NCBI GenBank assembly: GCA_021776475.1 | Contig: JAJFFV010000006.1 | Coordinates: 682,001 to 746,000, forward strand | Direction of reading: 5' to 3' | Length of the DNA: 64,000 nucleotides | Source: Parvularculaceae bacterium | GTDB taxonomy: Bacteria; Pseudomonadota; Alphaproteobacteria; Caulobacterales; Parvularculaceae | Part shown: positions 1-8,493 of the stretch, one piece after another | How positions within the stretch are numbered: the first letter of the stretch is position 1 | Layout of the letters: each line of letters opens with the position of its first letter | Position numbers and translations under genes: made by a program | Notes under the pieces: generated by a model | What the model saw: only the letters and a program-made list of their open reading frames with translations | Database searches by the model: none | Told to the model about the DNA's origin: nothing

Positions 1-178
1 CCCCGCCGTGGATTGCGCGAATAATCGGATTGCCGATATGAGCCTCGCCAAAGCCGAGGTGAAAGCGAAGCTGATCGTCTTCAAGCGTCGCAGTCATGTT
101 CAACCACGCACACATCGACGACATCGTGATGCGTTTATTGATCCGATCAAGAGCGTTTTCAGGTAAAGACAGTTCCAT
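1..178 (-). CDS. PaaI-family hotdog thioesterase, N-terminal part
   Basis: This minus-strand gene begins with ATG at 178-176 and runs off the left edge of the window, so only about 59 residues are visible. The visible part ends in the I-H-G-G motif that marks the central helix of PaaI/YbgC-type hotdog-fold acyl-CoA thioesterases. The substrate cannot be read from the sequence. It follows a second thioesterase gene of the same superfamily by 10 bases, so the two are probably cotranscribed. The family call rests on the HGG motif, the preceding strand pattern and the neighbour; the C-terminal half is not seen. Confidence 0.7.
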   Translation of the reverse strand, partial: MELSLPENALDRINKRITMSSMCAWLNMTATLEDDQLRFHLGFGEAHIGNPIIRAIHGG

Positions 179-188
179 GATTGCCCCC

Positions 189-653
189 TTACAGCCGCGA
201 TTTTGAGGTCATGCTGCGCGTGCCAACCATGAAGGTGCCAGTGGCGGTGGCAATAAGCTCGCCTGTTTCCTCCGTCGTAGCTCGACCGGTGCAGTAGGCT
301 ATCTCGTCGCGGATGCCTTCGCATACACCACTGCAGATCAACGTCGTTTCCGGCGTAACATGGCCAAAATAATCTGTTTTCAGATTGATTGTTGCGATTG
401 GTCTGAATGTATCGAGGGATGTCCATACAGAATAGCCAAGAATTGTGTCGAGCATGATCGTAAAGATGCCACCGTGAATATGATCACCGTCGAGGTAGTC
501 TTCCGGAACGGTCAATCGAAAGCAGACTTCTCCTTCAGACAGGCGCGTTGTCTTGAGCGCGAGACTCTTGAACAAAGGATGCTCGCCTTCGATGAAGCCC
601 CGGGCGGCCTCGAGCATTGGGGACAAGAGGGAGGGCGGTTCCGATTGTTCCAT
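189..653 (-). CDS. PaaI-family hotdog thioesterase
   Basis: This 154-residue protein has the hotdog-fold thioesterase signature H-I-H-G-G near residue 60, followed by the long helix (FTIMLDTILGYS) and a strand carrying T-I-N-L-K-T-D-Y, as in PaaI-type acyl-CoA thioesterases. Such proteins hydrolyse acyl- or aryl-CoA esters in the cytoplasm, usually as dimers or tetramers. I chose the ATG at 653, which overlaps the TAA stop of the chorismate mutase gene (TAATG), over an in-frame start 22 codons upstream. The natural substrate is unknown. A second, similar gene follows directly, so this is a tandem pair of related but clearly different thioesterases. Confidence 0.85.
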   Translation of the reverse strand: MEQSEPPSLLSPMLEAARGFIEGEHPLFKSLALKTTRLSEGEVCFRLTVPEDYLDGDHIHGGIFTIMLDTILGYSVWTSLDTFRPIATINLKTDYFGHVTPETTLICSGVCEGIRDEIAYCTGRATTEETGELIATATGTFMVGTRSMTSKSRL

Positions 654-955
654 TATGATTTTTTGTCTCTCAATTTTTCTTCTTCGTGCTGAATGCCCCA
701 GCCAATGAGCTGGCGCCAAAGCGCTTCAGCGAGGGCAGGCGGAAAATTCTTTTGTTCTGCTCTGCTGCGAACCTTGTCGATAACCTGCTGGATGCGCCAT
801 GGAACGGTCGCTTCAGCGGGAGATGCTTTTAGTTGCCAGGCGCGATCAACATAACCCCAGCGCGCCGACATCAAATCCACCAGCGCTGCATCAATCCGGT
901 CGATTTCGGTTCGGACCTCATCCATATTTGCGCAGTCTTCCGGTGCTGTTGTCAT
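653..955 (-). CDS. Chorismate mutase, AroQ type
   Basis: This all-helical protein of 100 residues has the AroQ pattern: an N-terminal helix with EIDRIDAALVDLMSAR, then WQLK, then a helix with RIQQVIDKVRSRAEQ, and a C-terminal helix with LWRQLIGWGIQHE. AroQ enzymes convert chorismate to prephenate for phenylalanine and tyrosine synthesis; PchB-like members act as isochorismate-pyruvate lyases, and the two are hard to separate by eye. No TyrA or PheA domain is fused. A Shine-Dalgarno-like AAGGGA precedes the ATG. The stop codon overlaps the start of the downstream thioesterase, indicating translational coupling. Confidence 0.85.
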   Translation of the reverse strand: MTTAPEDCANMDEVRTEIDRIDAALVDLMSARWGYVDRAWQLKASPAEATVPWRIQQVIDKVRSRAEQKNFPPALAEALWRQLIGWGIQHEEEKLRDKKS

Positions 956-973
956 CGCTCTGGTTCCCTTTGC

Positions 974-2211
974 TCACTCAAGCTCATTGGTCAGCACTTT
1001 CGCGCCAGCTTCCAAGGTCCTGTGTACGGGGCATTTGTCAGCAATTTCAAGCAGGCGGTCTCTGGTTTGTGCATCGAGCGCGCCTTCAAAGCGTATTTCC
1101 CGTTCAAAATGATCAAGCTTTGGTCCGTCCGGCTTGCCGTCATCAGTAATCGCGTCAGTATCGGTTGCATGCGCCTTGAAATGGCGGACGCGAATGGAAA
1201 CGCGCTCCAGCGGAATTTTTTTACGATCTGCATACATGCGCACGGTCATATTGGTGCAGGCACCGAGGGCAGTGGACAAAAACTCGTAAGGTGAGGGACC
1301 AGACCCGAGGCCGCCGACATCGGTTGGTTCATCCGCCAGCATTTTGTGAGGTCCGACGCGAACAGTATTCTGAAAGCGGCCGAGGCCAGTTTCTTTTAAC
1401 TCCACAAACCCGGTTTCCGTCTCTTCTTCTTCCAGGCTTTCTGCATCGTCGATGTAATGGCTGGCCCAGCTACCAATAACCGAGGCCACGTAGGCCGCAT
1501 CTTTTTTGCTGGTCAGCAAATGATCTGCTTGGTCGAGAGAGACGAAACTTTTCGGGTGCCGCGCGGCGGTGAAAATCGCAGTAGCGTTCTCGATCCCAAC
1601 GGTATCGTCAATCGGCGAATGGAGGACGAGCAGGGCGTACTTTTGCTTGCCGATGATTTCTTCGAGAGAGTGTTTTTCGAGATCTTCAAGGAATTGCCGA
1701 CGTATGACAAACGGCCGTTGTCCCAACAGAACTTCTGCCTCGCCACATTGCCTCTCACTTCTTTCAGCTTGCTGCCAAGTTGATGAGCCACATGGGCCGG
1801 GCTGTCCGGGCTGCCGATTGTGACGACGGCTTTTACTTCCTCGATATCGCCGGCGATGCTGAGGATCGCACGGCCGCCAAGCGAATGGCCGATCAGAATG
1901 CAGGGTGCCTCGAAATGTTGCCGCAAATAATCAATGGCGCTGAACAGGTCTTCGATATTGGTTGAAAAATTAGTCGAAGCGAAATCACCGCCGGATCCGC
2001 CAAGACCGGTAAAATCAAACCGCAGCACGGCGATGCCCTGCCGTGTCAATGATTCTGATATCTTCCGGGCACCGATCAGATCTTTCGAGCAGGTAAAGCA
2101 ATGAGCGAACAAGGCGTAGGCGCGGATGGAACCTGCAGGTACGTCCAGCCGTGCTGCTAAGTCGGCACCGGAGGCGCCCTTAAACGTCAATTTGATCGGT
2201 TGGACGGACAT
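974..2211 (-). pseudogene. Alpha/beta hydrolase-OsmC fusion, broken by a frameshift
   Basis: The usual product is a single protein of about 410 residues with an N-terminal alpha/beta hydrolase and a C-terminal OsmC/YhfA domain. Here the first frame (from ATG 2211, SD AAGGA) encodes the hydrolase part with the nucleophile elbow G-H-S-L-G-G. The second frame (ending at 974) continues with G-Q-R-P-F-V-I-R-R-Q-F and the OsmC domain, including both peroxidatic cysteines (GACTNM and CPVHRTL). The reading frame changes by one base between about 1740 and 1770. Both halves are otherwise intact, with no stop codons or missing motifs, so this may be a sequencing error or a recent mutation. OsmC domains reduce organic hydroperoxides using thiols. 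Downstream is chorismate mutase, 18 bases away. Confidence 0.8.
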
Positions 2212-2389
2212 GATTTTTCCTTTAATATCTAACTATCTCAATGGCTTAGTGTTGATTTAAATTTGCGACAATATAAATTGTGCGCCTTTTATGGGTGTAG
2301 CTCTGAGGTGGAAAATTCTGAATTTCTCTGCTCATCGAGGCCTGCCGTGGCGATGACCGCGGCCCGACTGCCCTATTATTGAAGGCTTC

Positions 2390-3235
2390 TTAGCACTCGC
2401 GTTCAATCGTCAATCCATCATGGGCCGGCACAATGCCCTTTGGCAAGTCACGCTCCAGGGTGCGGTAGTCCATATCCACATGCAGGTTTGTCAGGACAGC
2501 AAAGCCCGGCCTCACGCGCTCGATCCACCCGAGGGTTTTGCCCAGATGGGCATGGCTGATATGGGGTGTTGGCCTTAACGCATCGACGATCCAGGCGTCC
2601 ATGGTGCTGAGCGCCCGGAAACTTTCTTCCGGCAAGTCGTGCACGTCGCTTGAATATGCGATACCATTTTTCTCACCAAAGATGAAACCGAGAGAGTCTA
2701 CATTACCGTGGTGCTGCAGGAACGGTGTGAACGGAATTTTGCCTGTCGGCCCGTCTATTTCGGCCCATGAGCCGGGTTCCGGCATGTCCAATTCCTCAAG
2801 GATTGGCGGATAATAGCTGCCTTCTGCCTGTTCGAAGCAATAGGAGAACCGGGTCGTGAGATTGGGCGATGTGGCGGAATCAATATAGGTTGGAATCCGC
2901 GATCTCATATTCATGGCGACGACCCTGATGTCATCAATACCGTGGCACTGGTCGGCATGATCGTGGGTGTACAGAACAGCGTCGAGCCGTCCGCAGCCAG
3001 CCATCAACAATTGCGCTCGTAAGTCCGGTGATGTGTCGACGAGAATGGTCGTGAATTCTTCCGCGTGCCAGCCGCGCGTTTCGTCTGCACGCTGGACCAG
3101 CAGCGAGCAGCGCATGCGGCGGTTTTTGGGCTCTTCCGGGTCACAATCGCCCCACTGCCCCTTCCCGTCTTTGCCGCCGATACGTGGGACGCCGCCGGAG
3201 GAGCCGCTACCGAGAATGATCGCGCGCAATTTCAT
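2390..3235 (-). CDS. MBL-fold metallo-hydrolase, PhnP/RNase Z-like
   Basis: This 281-residue cytoplasmic protein carries the metallo-beta-lactamase metal motif T-H-D-H-A-D-Q-C-H-G at about residue 100, an upstream D-T-S-P-D-L-R strand and later H-H-G and H-A-H-L-G segments, as in PhnP-like phosphodiesterases. Members of this subgroup sit at the end of the holB-tatD operon in many alphaproteobacteria; their physiological substrate is unclear. Its ATG overlaps the TGA of tatD (ATGA), so it is translationally coupled. The region 2212-2389 behind it contains no gene that I can support. Confidence 0.85.
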   Translation of the reverse strand: MKLRAIILGSGSSGGVPRIGGKDGKGQWGDCDPEEPKNRRMRCSLLVQRADETRGWHAEEFTTILVDTSPDLRAQLLMAGCGRLDAVLYTHDHADQCHGIDDIRVVAMNMRSRIPTYIDSATSPNLTTRFSYCFEQAEGSYYPPILEELDMPEPGSWAEIDGPTGKIPFTPFLQHHGNVDSLGFIFGEKNGIAYSSDVHDLPEESFRALSTMDAWIVDALRPTPHISHAHLGKTLGWIERVRPGFAVLTNLHVDMDYRTLERDLPKGIVPAHDGLTIEREC

Positions 3236-4026
3236 GATTTGAGCGCCTTCTGGCGATCAATTTTCGTGAATAACTGGAAGAAATTGTCGGTCGTAACGGC
3301 GGCGATTTCCTCCGGCGTGACATTTTTGATTTCTGCCAGTTTCTCGGCCACGTGGACCACATGAGCCGGTTCGCAACGACGGCCACGATGCGGCACTGGC
3401 GCCAGATATGGACAGTCGGTTTCGATCAGCAACCGGTCGAGCGGCACCATCTCGGCGATGGCACGGACGTTATCAGCATTCCTGAACGTGATGATGCCGG
3501 AGAACGCGACGTAGCCGTTTAGAGCCAGCGCCCGTTCGGCAAGGTCACGGCCACTCGTGTAACAGTGCATCAGCGGTATGAACGGTTTACGGGTGTGTTC
3601 TTCGGTGAGCATCGCGGCCATGCGCTCGTCGGCATCGCGGCTGTGAATGATGAGTGGCAGCTTCAGGGTCTGCGCCGCATTGATATGTGCGCGGAAAACC
3701 GGCTCCTGCAGGTCGATGTCTGAATACTCATAATAGAGATCGAGACCGCACTCGCCGATACCAACCGCGTTGGAGTTCTCCGCGATTCCGACCAGCTGCG
3801 CTGCAGTCAGATCCTGATAGTCGCTGGCATGATGCGGATGGACGCCGACCGAATGCCAGATATGGTCGTGGGCCGCGGCGATCTCCTGAATGGCTGGTTG
3901 TGAGGTCAGTTGATCGGAGATCGCAAGCATGGCTGTGACCCCTGCCTCCTTTGCTCTGTCCAGCACCTCGTCCAGATCATCGGCGTATTTCTCGCCATGC
4001 AGATTAACGTGGCTGTCGACCAGCAT
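3232..4026 (-). CDS. tatD: TatD-family metal-dependent deoxyribonuclease
   Basis: This protein has 264 residues, the usual TatD length. The first strand gives D-S-H-V-N-L-H (normally DxHxH, here the second metal His is at the expected position two residues further), followed by G-I-G-E-C-G-L-D-L, H-S-R-D-A, H-C-Y-T-S-G and E-T-D-C-P-Y-L-A-P, all hallmarks of the TatD TIM barrel. TatD enzymes are Mg-dependent 3'-5' exonucleases linked to DNA repair and quality control. I chose the ATG at 4026 that overlaps the holB stop (TAATG) over an upstream ATG at 4140, whose extra 38 residues do not belong to the family. Confidence 0.93.
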   Translation of the reverse strand: MLVDSHVNLHGEKYADDLDEVLDRAKEAGVTAMLAISDQLTSQPAIQEIAAAHDHIWHSVGVHPHHASDYQDLTAAQLVGIAENSNAVGIGECGLDLYYEYSDIDLQEPVFRAHINAAQTLKLPLIIHSRDADERMAAMLTEEHTRKPFIPLMHCYTSGRDLAERALALNGYVAFSGIITFRNADNVRAIAEMVPLDRLLIETDCPYLAPVPHRGRRCEPAHVVHVAEKLAEIKNVTPEEIAAVTTDNFFQLFTKIDRQKALKS

Positions 4027-5072
4027 TACGGGTCTCCATTTAAGATGGCGCGCATCCTGATGCCCATGGTGAGAACAAGCTGGCCGCGATCTGAGTTCAG
4101 AGCTTCGCCGCGCTCGATCAGGGTTTTGATTTCCTCCCATATTTGCAAAAGGCGGTGCACCGGCGCGGCTTGAAAGACACGGTGGCTTACGTCGGTTCCG
4201 CTGGTGGCTTGAGACCTGACGGCCCTCCCAATCTGTTGCAGGAGGATCATCCGGAAATAGTGCCAGATGTCTTCGGCTGCTTTTGGTGCCAGCTTATCAG
4301 CGAGCTGGCTGAGGCCTTTTGCGGCTGCAACAGAGGTAAAAAAACCGTCGACCAGTTGCATCGCCGTAGCGCCTTGGCTGCTGGCGAGCTTCAAGCCATA
4401 TCCTGGCCGCCCATCAGCCACGTCCGCGAGCTTCTCGATCGCGGTGCTGTCGAGGTTTGTTTCGTCAGAAAGGAATAAGGTTAGGGCAGCATCCGGTACC
4501 GGGTGCAGGTGTAAAACTCTGCAGCGCGACCTGATCGTAGGCAGCATCCGGCCAGGCGAATTGACTAGAAGGAGGATCAATGCTCCTTTTGAAGGTTCTT
4601 CAAGAACTTTCAGTAAAGCATTGGCAGAATTGCGATTTAAGTCGTCAGCGGTATCGATTATTGCGACACGTCGACCCGAGTCTGTGGTGCGACCAAACGA
4701 TGAGATCAGTCTTCGGATAGTTTCTACTGATATATCAGTAAGATAACGCTGTTTCTTCTCATCCCATTCGCGCTCTACAACGAATAAATCCGGATGGGCT
4801 TTGTTCGCGATCAGATGGGCTGTTTTACTATCGGGATCAACGCTCAAACAGTTTGCCACCCGAAGGTCAGCGCCGCTGAGAACAGCTCTGGCAATTCGGT
4901 ATGCCAGAGTTGCTTTGCCGATACCGTCAGGTCCGGTGATCATCCAGCCGTTGTTGAGCGCATTCTTAGCCAGAAGATCGCCGACAAAGCGCTCTTGCTC
5001 GGTGTGGCCGATTAACGTGTGCCGGCTTTGCGGGGCCAGTATTTCGCCGTCATTGTCTCGATTATCCGTCAT
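4026..5072 (-). CDS. holB: DNA polymerase III subunit delta-prime
   Basis: This 348-residue clamp-loader subunit has the N-terminal AAA+ core with G-P-D-G-I-G-K-A-T-L-A (Walker A-like, about residue 48), the strand VAIIDTADDLN in place of Walker B, the N-A-L-L-K-V-L-E-E-P box, and S-R-C-R around the sensor region. Delta-prime acts with DnaX and HolA to load the beta clamp. It lies 9 bases after tmk and overlaps tatD by one base. In many alphaproteobacteria metG lies between holB and tatD; it is absent here. Confidence 0.93.
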   Translation of the reverse strand: MTDNRDNDGEILAPQSRHTLIGHTEQERFVGDLLAKNALNNGWMITGPDGIGKATLAYRIARAVLSGADLRVANCLSVDPDSKTAHLIANKAHPDLFVVEREWDEKKQRYLTDISVETIRRLISSFGRTTDSGRRVAIIDTADDLNRNSANALLKVLEEPSKGALILLLVNSPGRMLPTIRSRCRVLHLHPVPDAALTLFLSDETNLDSTAIEKLADVADGRPGYGLKLASSQGATAMQLVDGFFTSVAAAKGLSQLADKLAPKAAEDIWHYFRMILLQQIGRAVRSQATSGTDVSHRVFQAAPVHRLLQIWEEIKTLIERGEALNSDRGQLVLTMGIRMRAILNGDP

Positions 5073-5081
5073 CAGGACGGC

Positions 5082-5708
5082 TTACCCTATTTTCAGATGT
5101 TTTTGTAAAGCCGCCAGGACATCTTGAAAGACGTTTTCCACAGGCTGATCGGCGCTGATCAGGGCGCAGCGCGCAGGTTCGGCCTTCGCTATCGCTAGAA
5201 AAGCCCGGCGCACCCTTTCGTGGTAATCCGCCCCTTTTTTTTCAAACCGGTCGTCGCCGCCTCTGGCGCTAGCGCGGGCCAGTCCCGTTGGGACAGGCAT
5301 GTCAAAAATGAGGGTGAGATCGGGTTGTGTCGGGCTGACCACTGCTGCTTCGATCTGCAACAGGATATCTTGGTCAATACCACCTGCGCCACCCTGATAG
5401 GCTCTGGTCGAGTCCATAAATCGGTCACACAGGACCGTTTTGCCGTCAGCCAATGCCGGACGGATAAGCTTGTCGAGATTCTCCGCTCGTGAGGCGTTCA
5501 TTAGCAGGCATTCGGTCAGATCGGTCCATTGATCGGCCGTACCTTTAACCAGCATTTCGCGGATCCGCTCGGCACCAAACGAGCCACCAGGTTCACGGGT
5601 GATGATGACGTCATGGCCGAGATTTTTCAAAAAGTCGCTAGTCTTGGCGACCTGGGTTGATTTCCCTGCCCCTTCGACGCCTTCAAAAGTAATGAAAATA
5701 CCGCTCAT
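5082..5708 (-). CDS. tmk: Thymidylate kinase
   Basis: This 208-residue protein begins with a P-loop, F-E-G-V-E-G-A-G-K-S-T, followed by T-R-E-P-G-G and the nucleotide-binding D-R-F-M-D-S-T-R-A-Y-Q-G motif; the lid contains ARGGDDRFEKKG. Thymidylate kinase phosphorylates dTMP to dTDP for DNA synthesis. Length and motifs match the family throughout. The gene starts 3 bases after the D-Ala carboxypeptidase stop codon and is followed 9 bases later by holB, the usual tmk-holB pairing. Confidence 0.95.
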   Translation of the reverse strand: MSGIFITFEGVEGAGKSTQVAKTSDFLKNLGHDVIITREPGGSFGAERIREMLVKGTADQWTDLTECLLMNASRAENLDKLIRPALADGKTVLCDRFMDSTRAYQGGAGGIDQDILLQIEAAVVSPTQPDLTLIFDMPVPTGLARASARGGDDRFEKKGADYHERVRRAFLAIAKAEPARCALISADQPVENVFQDVLAALQKHLKIG

Positions 5709-5711
5709 ACG

Positions 5712-6911
5712 TTACTGGATATCAGTTGCGCTTGGTGGTGTCAGCAAGGCCTGCAGACCGACGGACAACTTGCCGAAAAATCCCATCCCATTAACATTTT
5801 CCATGGTGTAAAGTGGGTATTCCTGCGCCGGCTCACCGGGCAATTCGACGCGCAGAAGGGCCACCTGTTGTTCGGCACGGATCGGTGCTTTCAGCGGACC
5901 CTGATAGACGATGTGTGCCTTGGCGCCAGCCAGCGCGCGGCGATGGGTCGTGAACCTGACATCGCTTTTGATCTTCAGAGGAACGGTTCCTTCACGGCCC
6001 ATGAATACTTCAGCCTCCCCAACCCAATCACCGCTCATGAAAAATGTGCGGCTGTCGAATTCGGAGAAGGCAAGCCCCATCATCCGGTTTGCCTCGCGCG
6101 CGCGACTGTTCTGACTTTCAAGCCCGGCAAGCACTACGATCCGTCTCTTGCCATCAAGAAAAGCAGTGCCAACGACACCAAAGCCTGCATCCTCCGTGTG
6201 ACCGGTTTTCATGCCGTCGGCGCCATCGAATCCAGCCAGCAGCGGGTTGCGGTTGTTCTGCGTTATCTTTGACCAAGTGAATTCCTGAAGGCCGAATAGC
6301 GGGTAATAGTCAGAATAAGTCGTGATAATATGACTTGCGAGCATCGCAAGATCGTACATACTCATCAGTTGTTCAGGATCAGGCAGGCCGGTCGGGTTAG
6401 CGAATGTCGAATTGGCGAGGCCCCACTCACGTGCTTTGCTGTTCATAATCGTCACGAACTTCGCTTCGCTGCCCAATTCTGTCTCAATGCTCACCTGACC
6501 GATGCGCGGTGCTGAAATATTCTCAGCAACGACAATACAGGCATCGTTACCAGAGGCGACGATAATGCCCTTGAGAAGATCTCGCACCTTGATGGTTGAA
6601 TCGACGAGGACAAACATTTTGGACCCACCGGTGCGCCATGCTTTTTTACTGACATAAAACTCCGTATCGAGCGTTATTTCCCCTCGCTTCAAATAGTCAA
6701 AAACGACTGCCAAGGTCATTAGTTTACTCATCGAAGCTGGTGGGATAGGCGCGTAAGCGTTTTTGTCGTAGAGAACGGTGGACGTTTCATAATCCATGAT
6801 GATGGCGTGTGCAGCTCTGGTTGAGAAAAATTGCTCAGCAGCACTGGCCTGTCCGTTGAGCCAGGAAAAAAAAAGAACTGAAAAAATGACTGACGCAAAA
6901 CGCGCGGGCAT
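5712..6911 (-). CDS. D-alanyl-D-alanine carboxypeptidase (low-molecular-mass PBP)
   Basis: This 399-residue enzyme has a signal peptide (residues 1-24, ending near A-S-A-A) and the three serine peptidase S11 motifs: S-M-S-K (nucleophile, about residue 60), S-G-N (about 118) and K-T-G (about 235). A C-terminal beta-domain of the PBP5 type and a final amphipathic stretch (FFGKLSVGLQAL) suggest anchoring to the periplasmic face of the inner membrane. It trims the terminal D-Ala from peptidoglycan pentapeptides. It lies between rlpA and tmk, a conserved order in alphaproteobacteria, and is likely cotranscribed with both. Whether it is DacA-, DacC- or DacD-like is not assigned. Confidence 0.93.
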   Translation of the reverse strand: MPARFASVIFSVLFFSWLNGQASAAEQFFSTRAAHAIIMDYETSTVLYDKNAYAPIPPASMSKLMTLAVVFDYLKRGEITLDTEFYVSKKAWRTGGSKMFVLVDSTIKVRDLLKGIIVASGNDACIVVAENISAPRIGQVSIETELGSEAKFVTIMNSKAREWGLANSTFANPTGLPDPEQLMSMYDLAMLASHIITTYSDYYPLFGLQEFTWSKITQNNRNPLLAGFDGADGMKTGHTEDAGFGVVGTAFLDGKRRIVVLAGLESQNSRAREANRMMGLAFSEFDSRTFFMSGDWVGEAEVFMGREGTVPLKIKSDVRFTTHRRALAGAKAHIVYQGPLKAPIRAEQQVALLRVELPGEPAQEYPLYTMENVNGMGFFGKLSVGLQALLTPPSATDIQ

Positions 6912-6962
6912 AACGTATCTTACTGATAAAGGCCGGATGGCTTTCCTGTTATAGGAGTCTTC

Positions 6963-8090
6963 TCAAAACCGGACAATACGTGCATCTGAAAACCCGGCAT
7001 TTACTGCGATTAATCTCGCCTTTTCGGCCTCGGCGTTGGTTTGATATGGCCCGAGGCGGATTTTATAGAGCCAATCGCCCCCTGCCCGCGGCTCTCGAAC
7101 GGTACGCACCGGTACGGTCGAATCGAAACGGCCGAGTGACCGATCTGCATTTTCGCGTGACGAGAATGCCGCGACCTGCACCAGCCAGGTTCCTGACGTA
7201 ATTTCAGTGTTGGTAGATGTCGGTACGCTTACTCTGGTTGGGAAAACGGGTTTGTTTTGTGCGATACCAGCCGTTGGTTTGATACTTGGCGATGTGCTGG
7301 CAATACGTGACGGAACGACAGTTTCGACAACCATCCGCTCAGCCTTTACGACAGACGCCCGCGCGTCTTTCATCAGCGCACCATTCATGTCTTCGGCTTT
7401 CGCAAGCGGTTGCGAGACGGTTATCTCCGGGCCTGTTGCGATGCGGGTTTTGACGGTGTCGTATTGTGGATTGGCTTGTTGTGATGCCGAGTAAGTTACG
7501 CGCGCGAGACGACCTGTGGCATATGCTTCCGGCTCGCCCAGGGCCAGAACGGCATCGTCAAGGCTGGCGGGCGAGATATATTGCACACGCACGTTGGCGA
7601 GGCCGGTTTCCCGGTAACCCAATTTCTCGGCTGCCGCCCGTGAGAGGTCAATCACGCGTCCATGTGCAAATGGGCCGCGGTCGTTAAGTCGAAGATCTAT
7701 CGTGCGCCCGTTTTCGAGGTTGGTGACCCGTACAATTGACGGCAAAGGCAAAGTCGGATGCGCCGCTGTCAGCCGGTTCATGTCGAAGATTTCGCCGTTA
7801 GATGTTTTGCGGCCGTGAAATTTCGGACCGTACCAGGAAGCGATCCCCTGTTTACTGTAATCGGGCTCTTCCTTTGGATAATACCAAATGCCTGCCACCT
7901 TATAGGGATTGCCGACTTTCCGATGCGGGCTGGCGGCCCCGTAGGGGTTGCTGCCGGTGCCGGGGGTCTGGGCTTTACCGCTTATGGATCCAGGTGCGGG
8001 TGGCAATTTGTCGTTCGATGCACACGCTGCCAAAGCCGCGATCGCGACACCTATTGAAACGTAACGAAATACCGATTGGGCAATAGTCAT
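6963..8090 (-). CDS. rlpA: RlpA-like septal ring lytic transglycosylase
   Basis: This 375-residue protein starts with a lipoprotein signal peptide (lipobox L-A-A-C-A near residue 22). A double-psi beta-barrel follows, with G-I-A-S-W-Y-G-P-K-F-H-G-R-K-T and L-N-D-R-G-P-F, typical of RlpA; residues near 295-375 form a SPOR domain (WLVQVAAFSSRENA, ending DARIVRF), which binds denuded septal glycan. RlpA cleaves peptide-free glycan strands during cell separation. The first gene of the rlpA-dac-tmk-holB-tatD-MBL run, it is preceded by an imperfect hairpin in its leader. Confidence 0.92.
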   Translation of the reverse strand: MTIAQSVFRYVSIGVAIAALAACASNDKLPPAPGSISGKAQTPGTGSNPYGAASPHRKVGNPYKVAGIWYYPKEEPDYSKQGIASWYGPKFHGRKTSNGEIFDMNRLTAAHPTLPLPSIVRVTNLENGRTIDLRLNDRGPFAHGRVIDLSRAAAEKLGYRETGLANVRVQYISPASLDDAVLALGEPEAYATGRLARVTYSASQQANPQYDTVKTRIATGPEITVSQPLAKAEDMNGALMKDARASVVKAERMVVETVVPSRIASTSPSIKPTAGIAQNKPVFPTRVSVPTSTNTEITSGTWLVQVAAFSSRENADRSLGRFDSTVPVRTVREPRAGGDWLYKIRLGPYQTNAEAEKARLIAVNAGFSDARIVRF

Positions 8091-8107
8091 GGAAGACCCT
8101 TTATGCA

Positions 8108-8146
8108 GGTGAGAGACTAGTTACACATTCGTTCAAGTCTCTTACC
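8108..8146 (-). repeat. Inverted repeat in the rlpA leader
   Basis: Arms 8108-8118 and 8136-8146 pair over 10 of 11 positions around a 17-base loop, 18 bases upstream of the rlpA ATG. On the transcript this would be a hairpin close to the ribosome site. There is no T-run, so it is not a terminator. Function is unknown. Confidence 0.45.
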
Positions 8147-8247
8147 AGAGTATTAACCATGATTACGAAGAGTGGTATTCTTCCAGAGCTAAATCGCAAG
8201 TCTGTGCTTGTGTTTGAGCGCGACGAACGCTAGGTAGCCGCTCTGAT

Positions 8248-8337
8248 GGGCAGGTGGCTGAGTGGTTTAAAGCGGCGGTCTTGAAAACCGTTGAGCGTTT
8301 GCGCGTTCCGGGGGTTCGAATCCCTCCCTGCCCGCCA
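8248..8337 (+). tRNA. tRNA-Ser (UGA)
   Basis: The acceptor arms GGGCAGG (8248-8254) and CCTGCCC (8327-8333) pair perfectly, followed by G and an encoded CCA at 8335-8337. The anticodon loop C-T-T-G-A-A-A places UGA as anticodon, and the TTCGAATCC T-loop is canonical. The 90-base length reflects the long variable arm of class II serine tRNAs. Apart from this tRNA and the rlpA leader hairpin, the stretch 8091-8493 between the flanking genes shows only a single TTAACCAT half-site (8153-8160), which I do not count as a regulatory site. Confidence 0.96.
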
Positions 8338-8493
8338 GTTTCAACCTGAGTCAACTGAAGACTTCTGGAATCAACTCGAAGGCGCAAATGCGACGTATTT
8401 ATTTGAATGGATTATGTTGCAACGCAACATGACCTGTGTATGAGGGTGCGCTGGGCCACTTCCGGTTCCGATTAATTATCCCACAGGTCCATT

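Noticed and set aside
3910-4173. Upstream extension of tatD from ATG 4140
   Set aside because: The extra 38 residues overlap holB and do not resemble TatD; the TAATG overlap start is preferred.
8153-8160. TTAACCAT, a CtrA half-site upstream of rlpA
   Set aside because: The second TTAA at 7-base spacing is absent, so it does not meet the full consensus.
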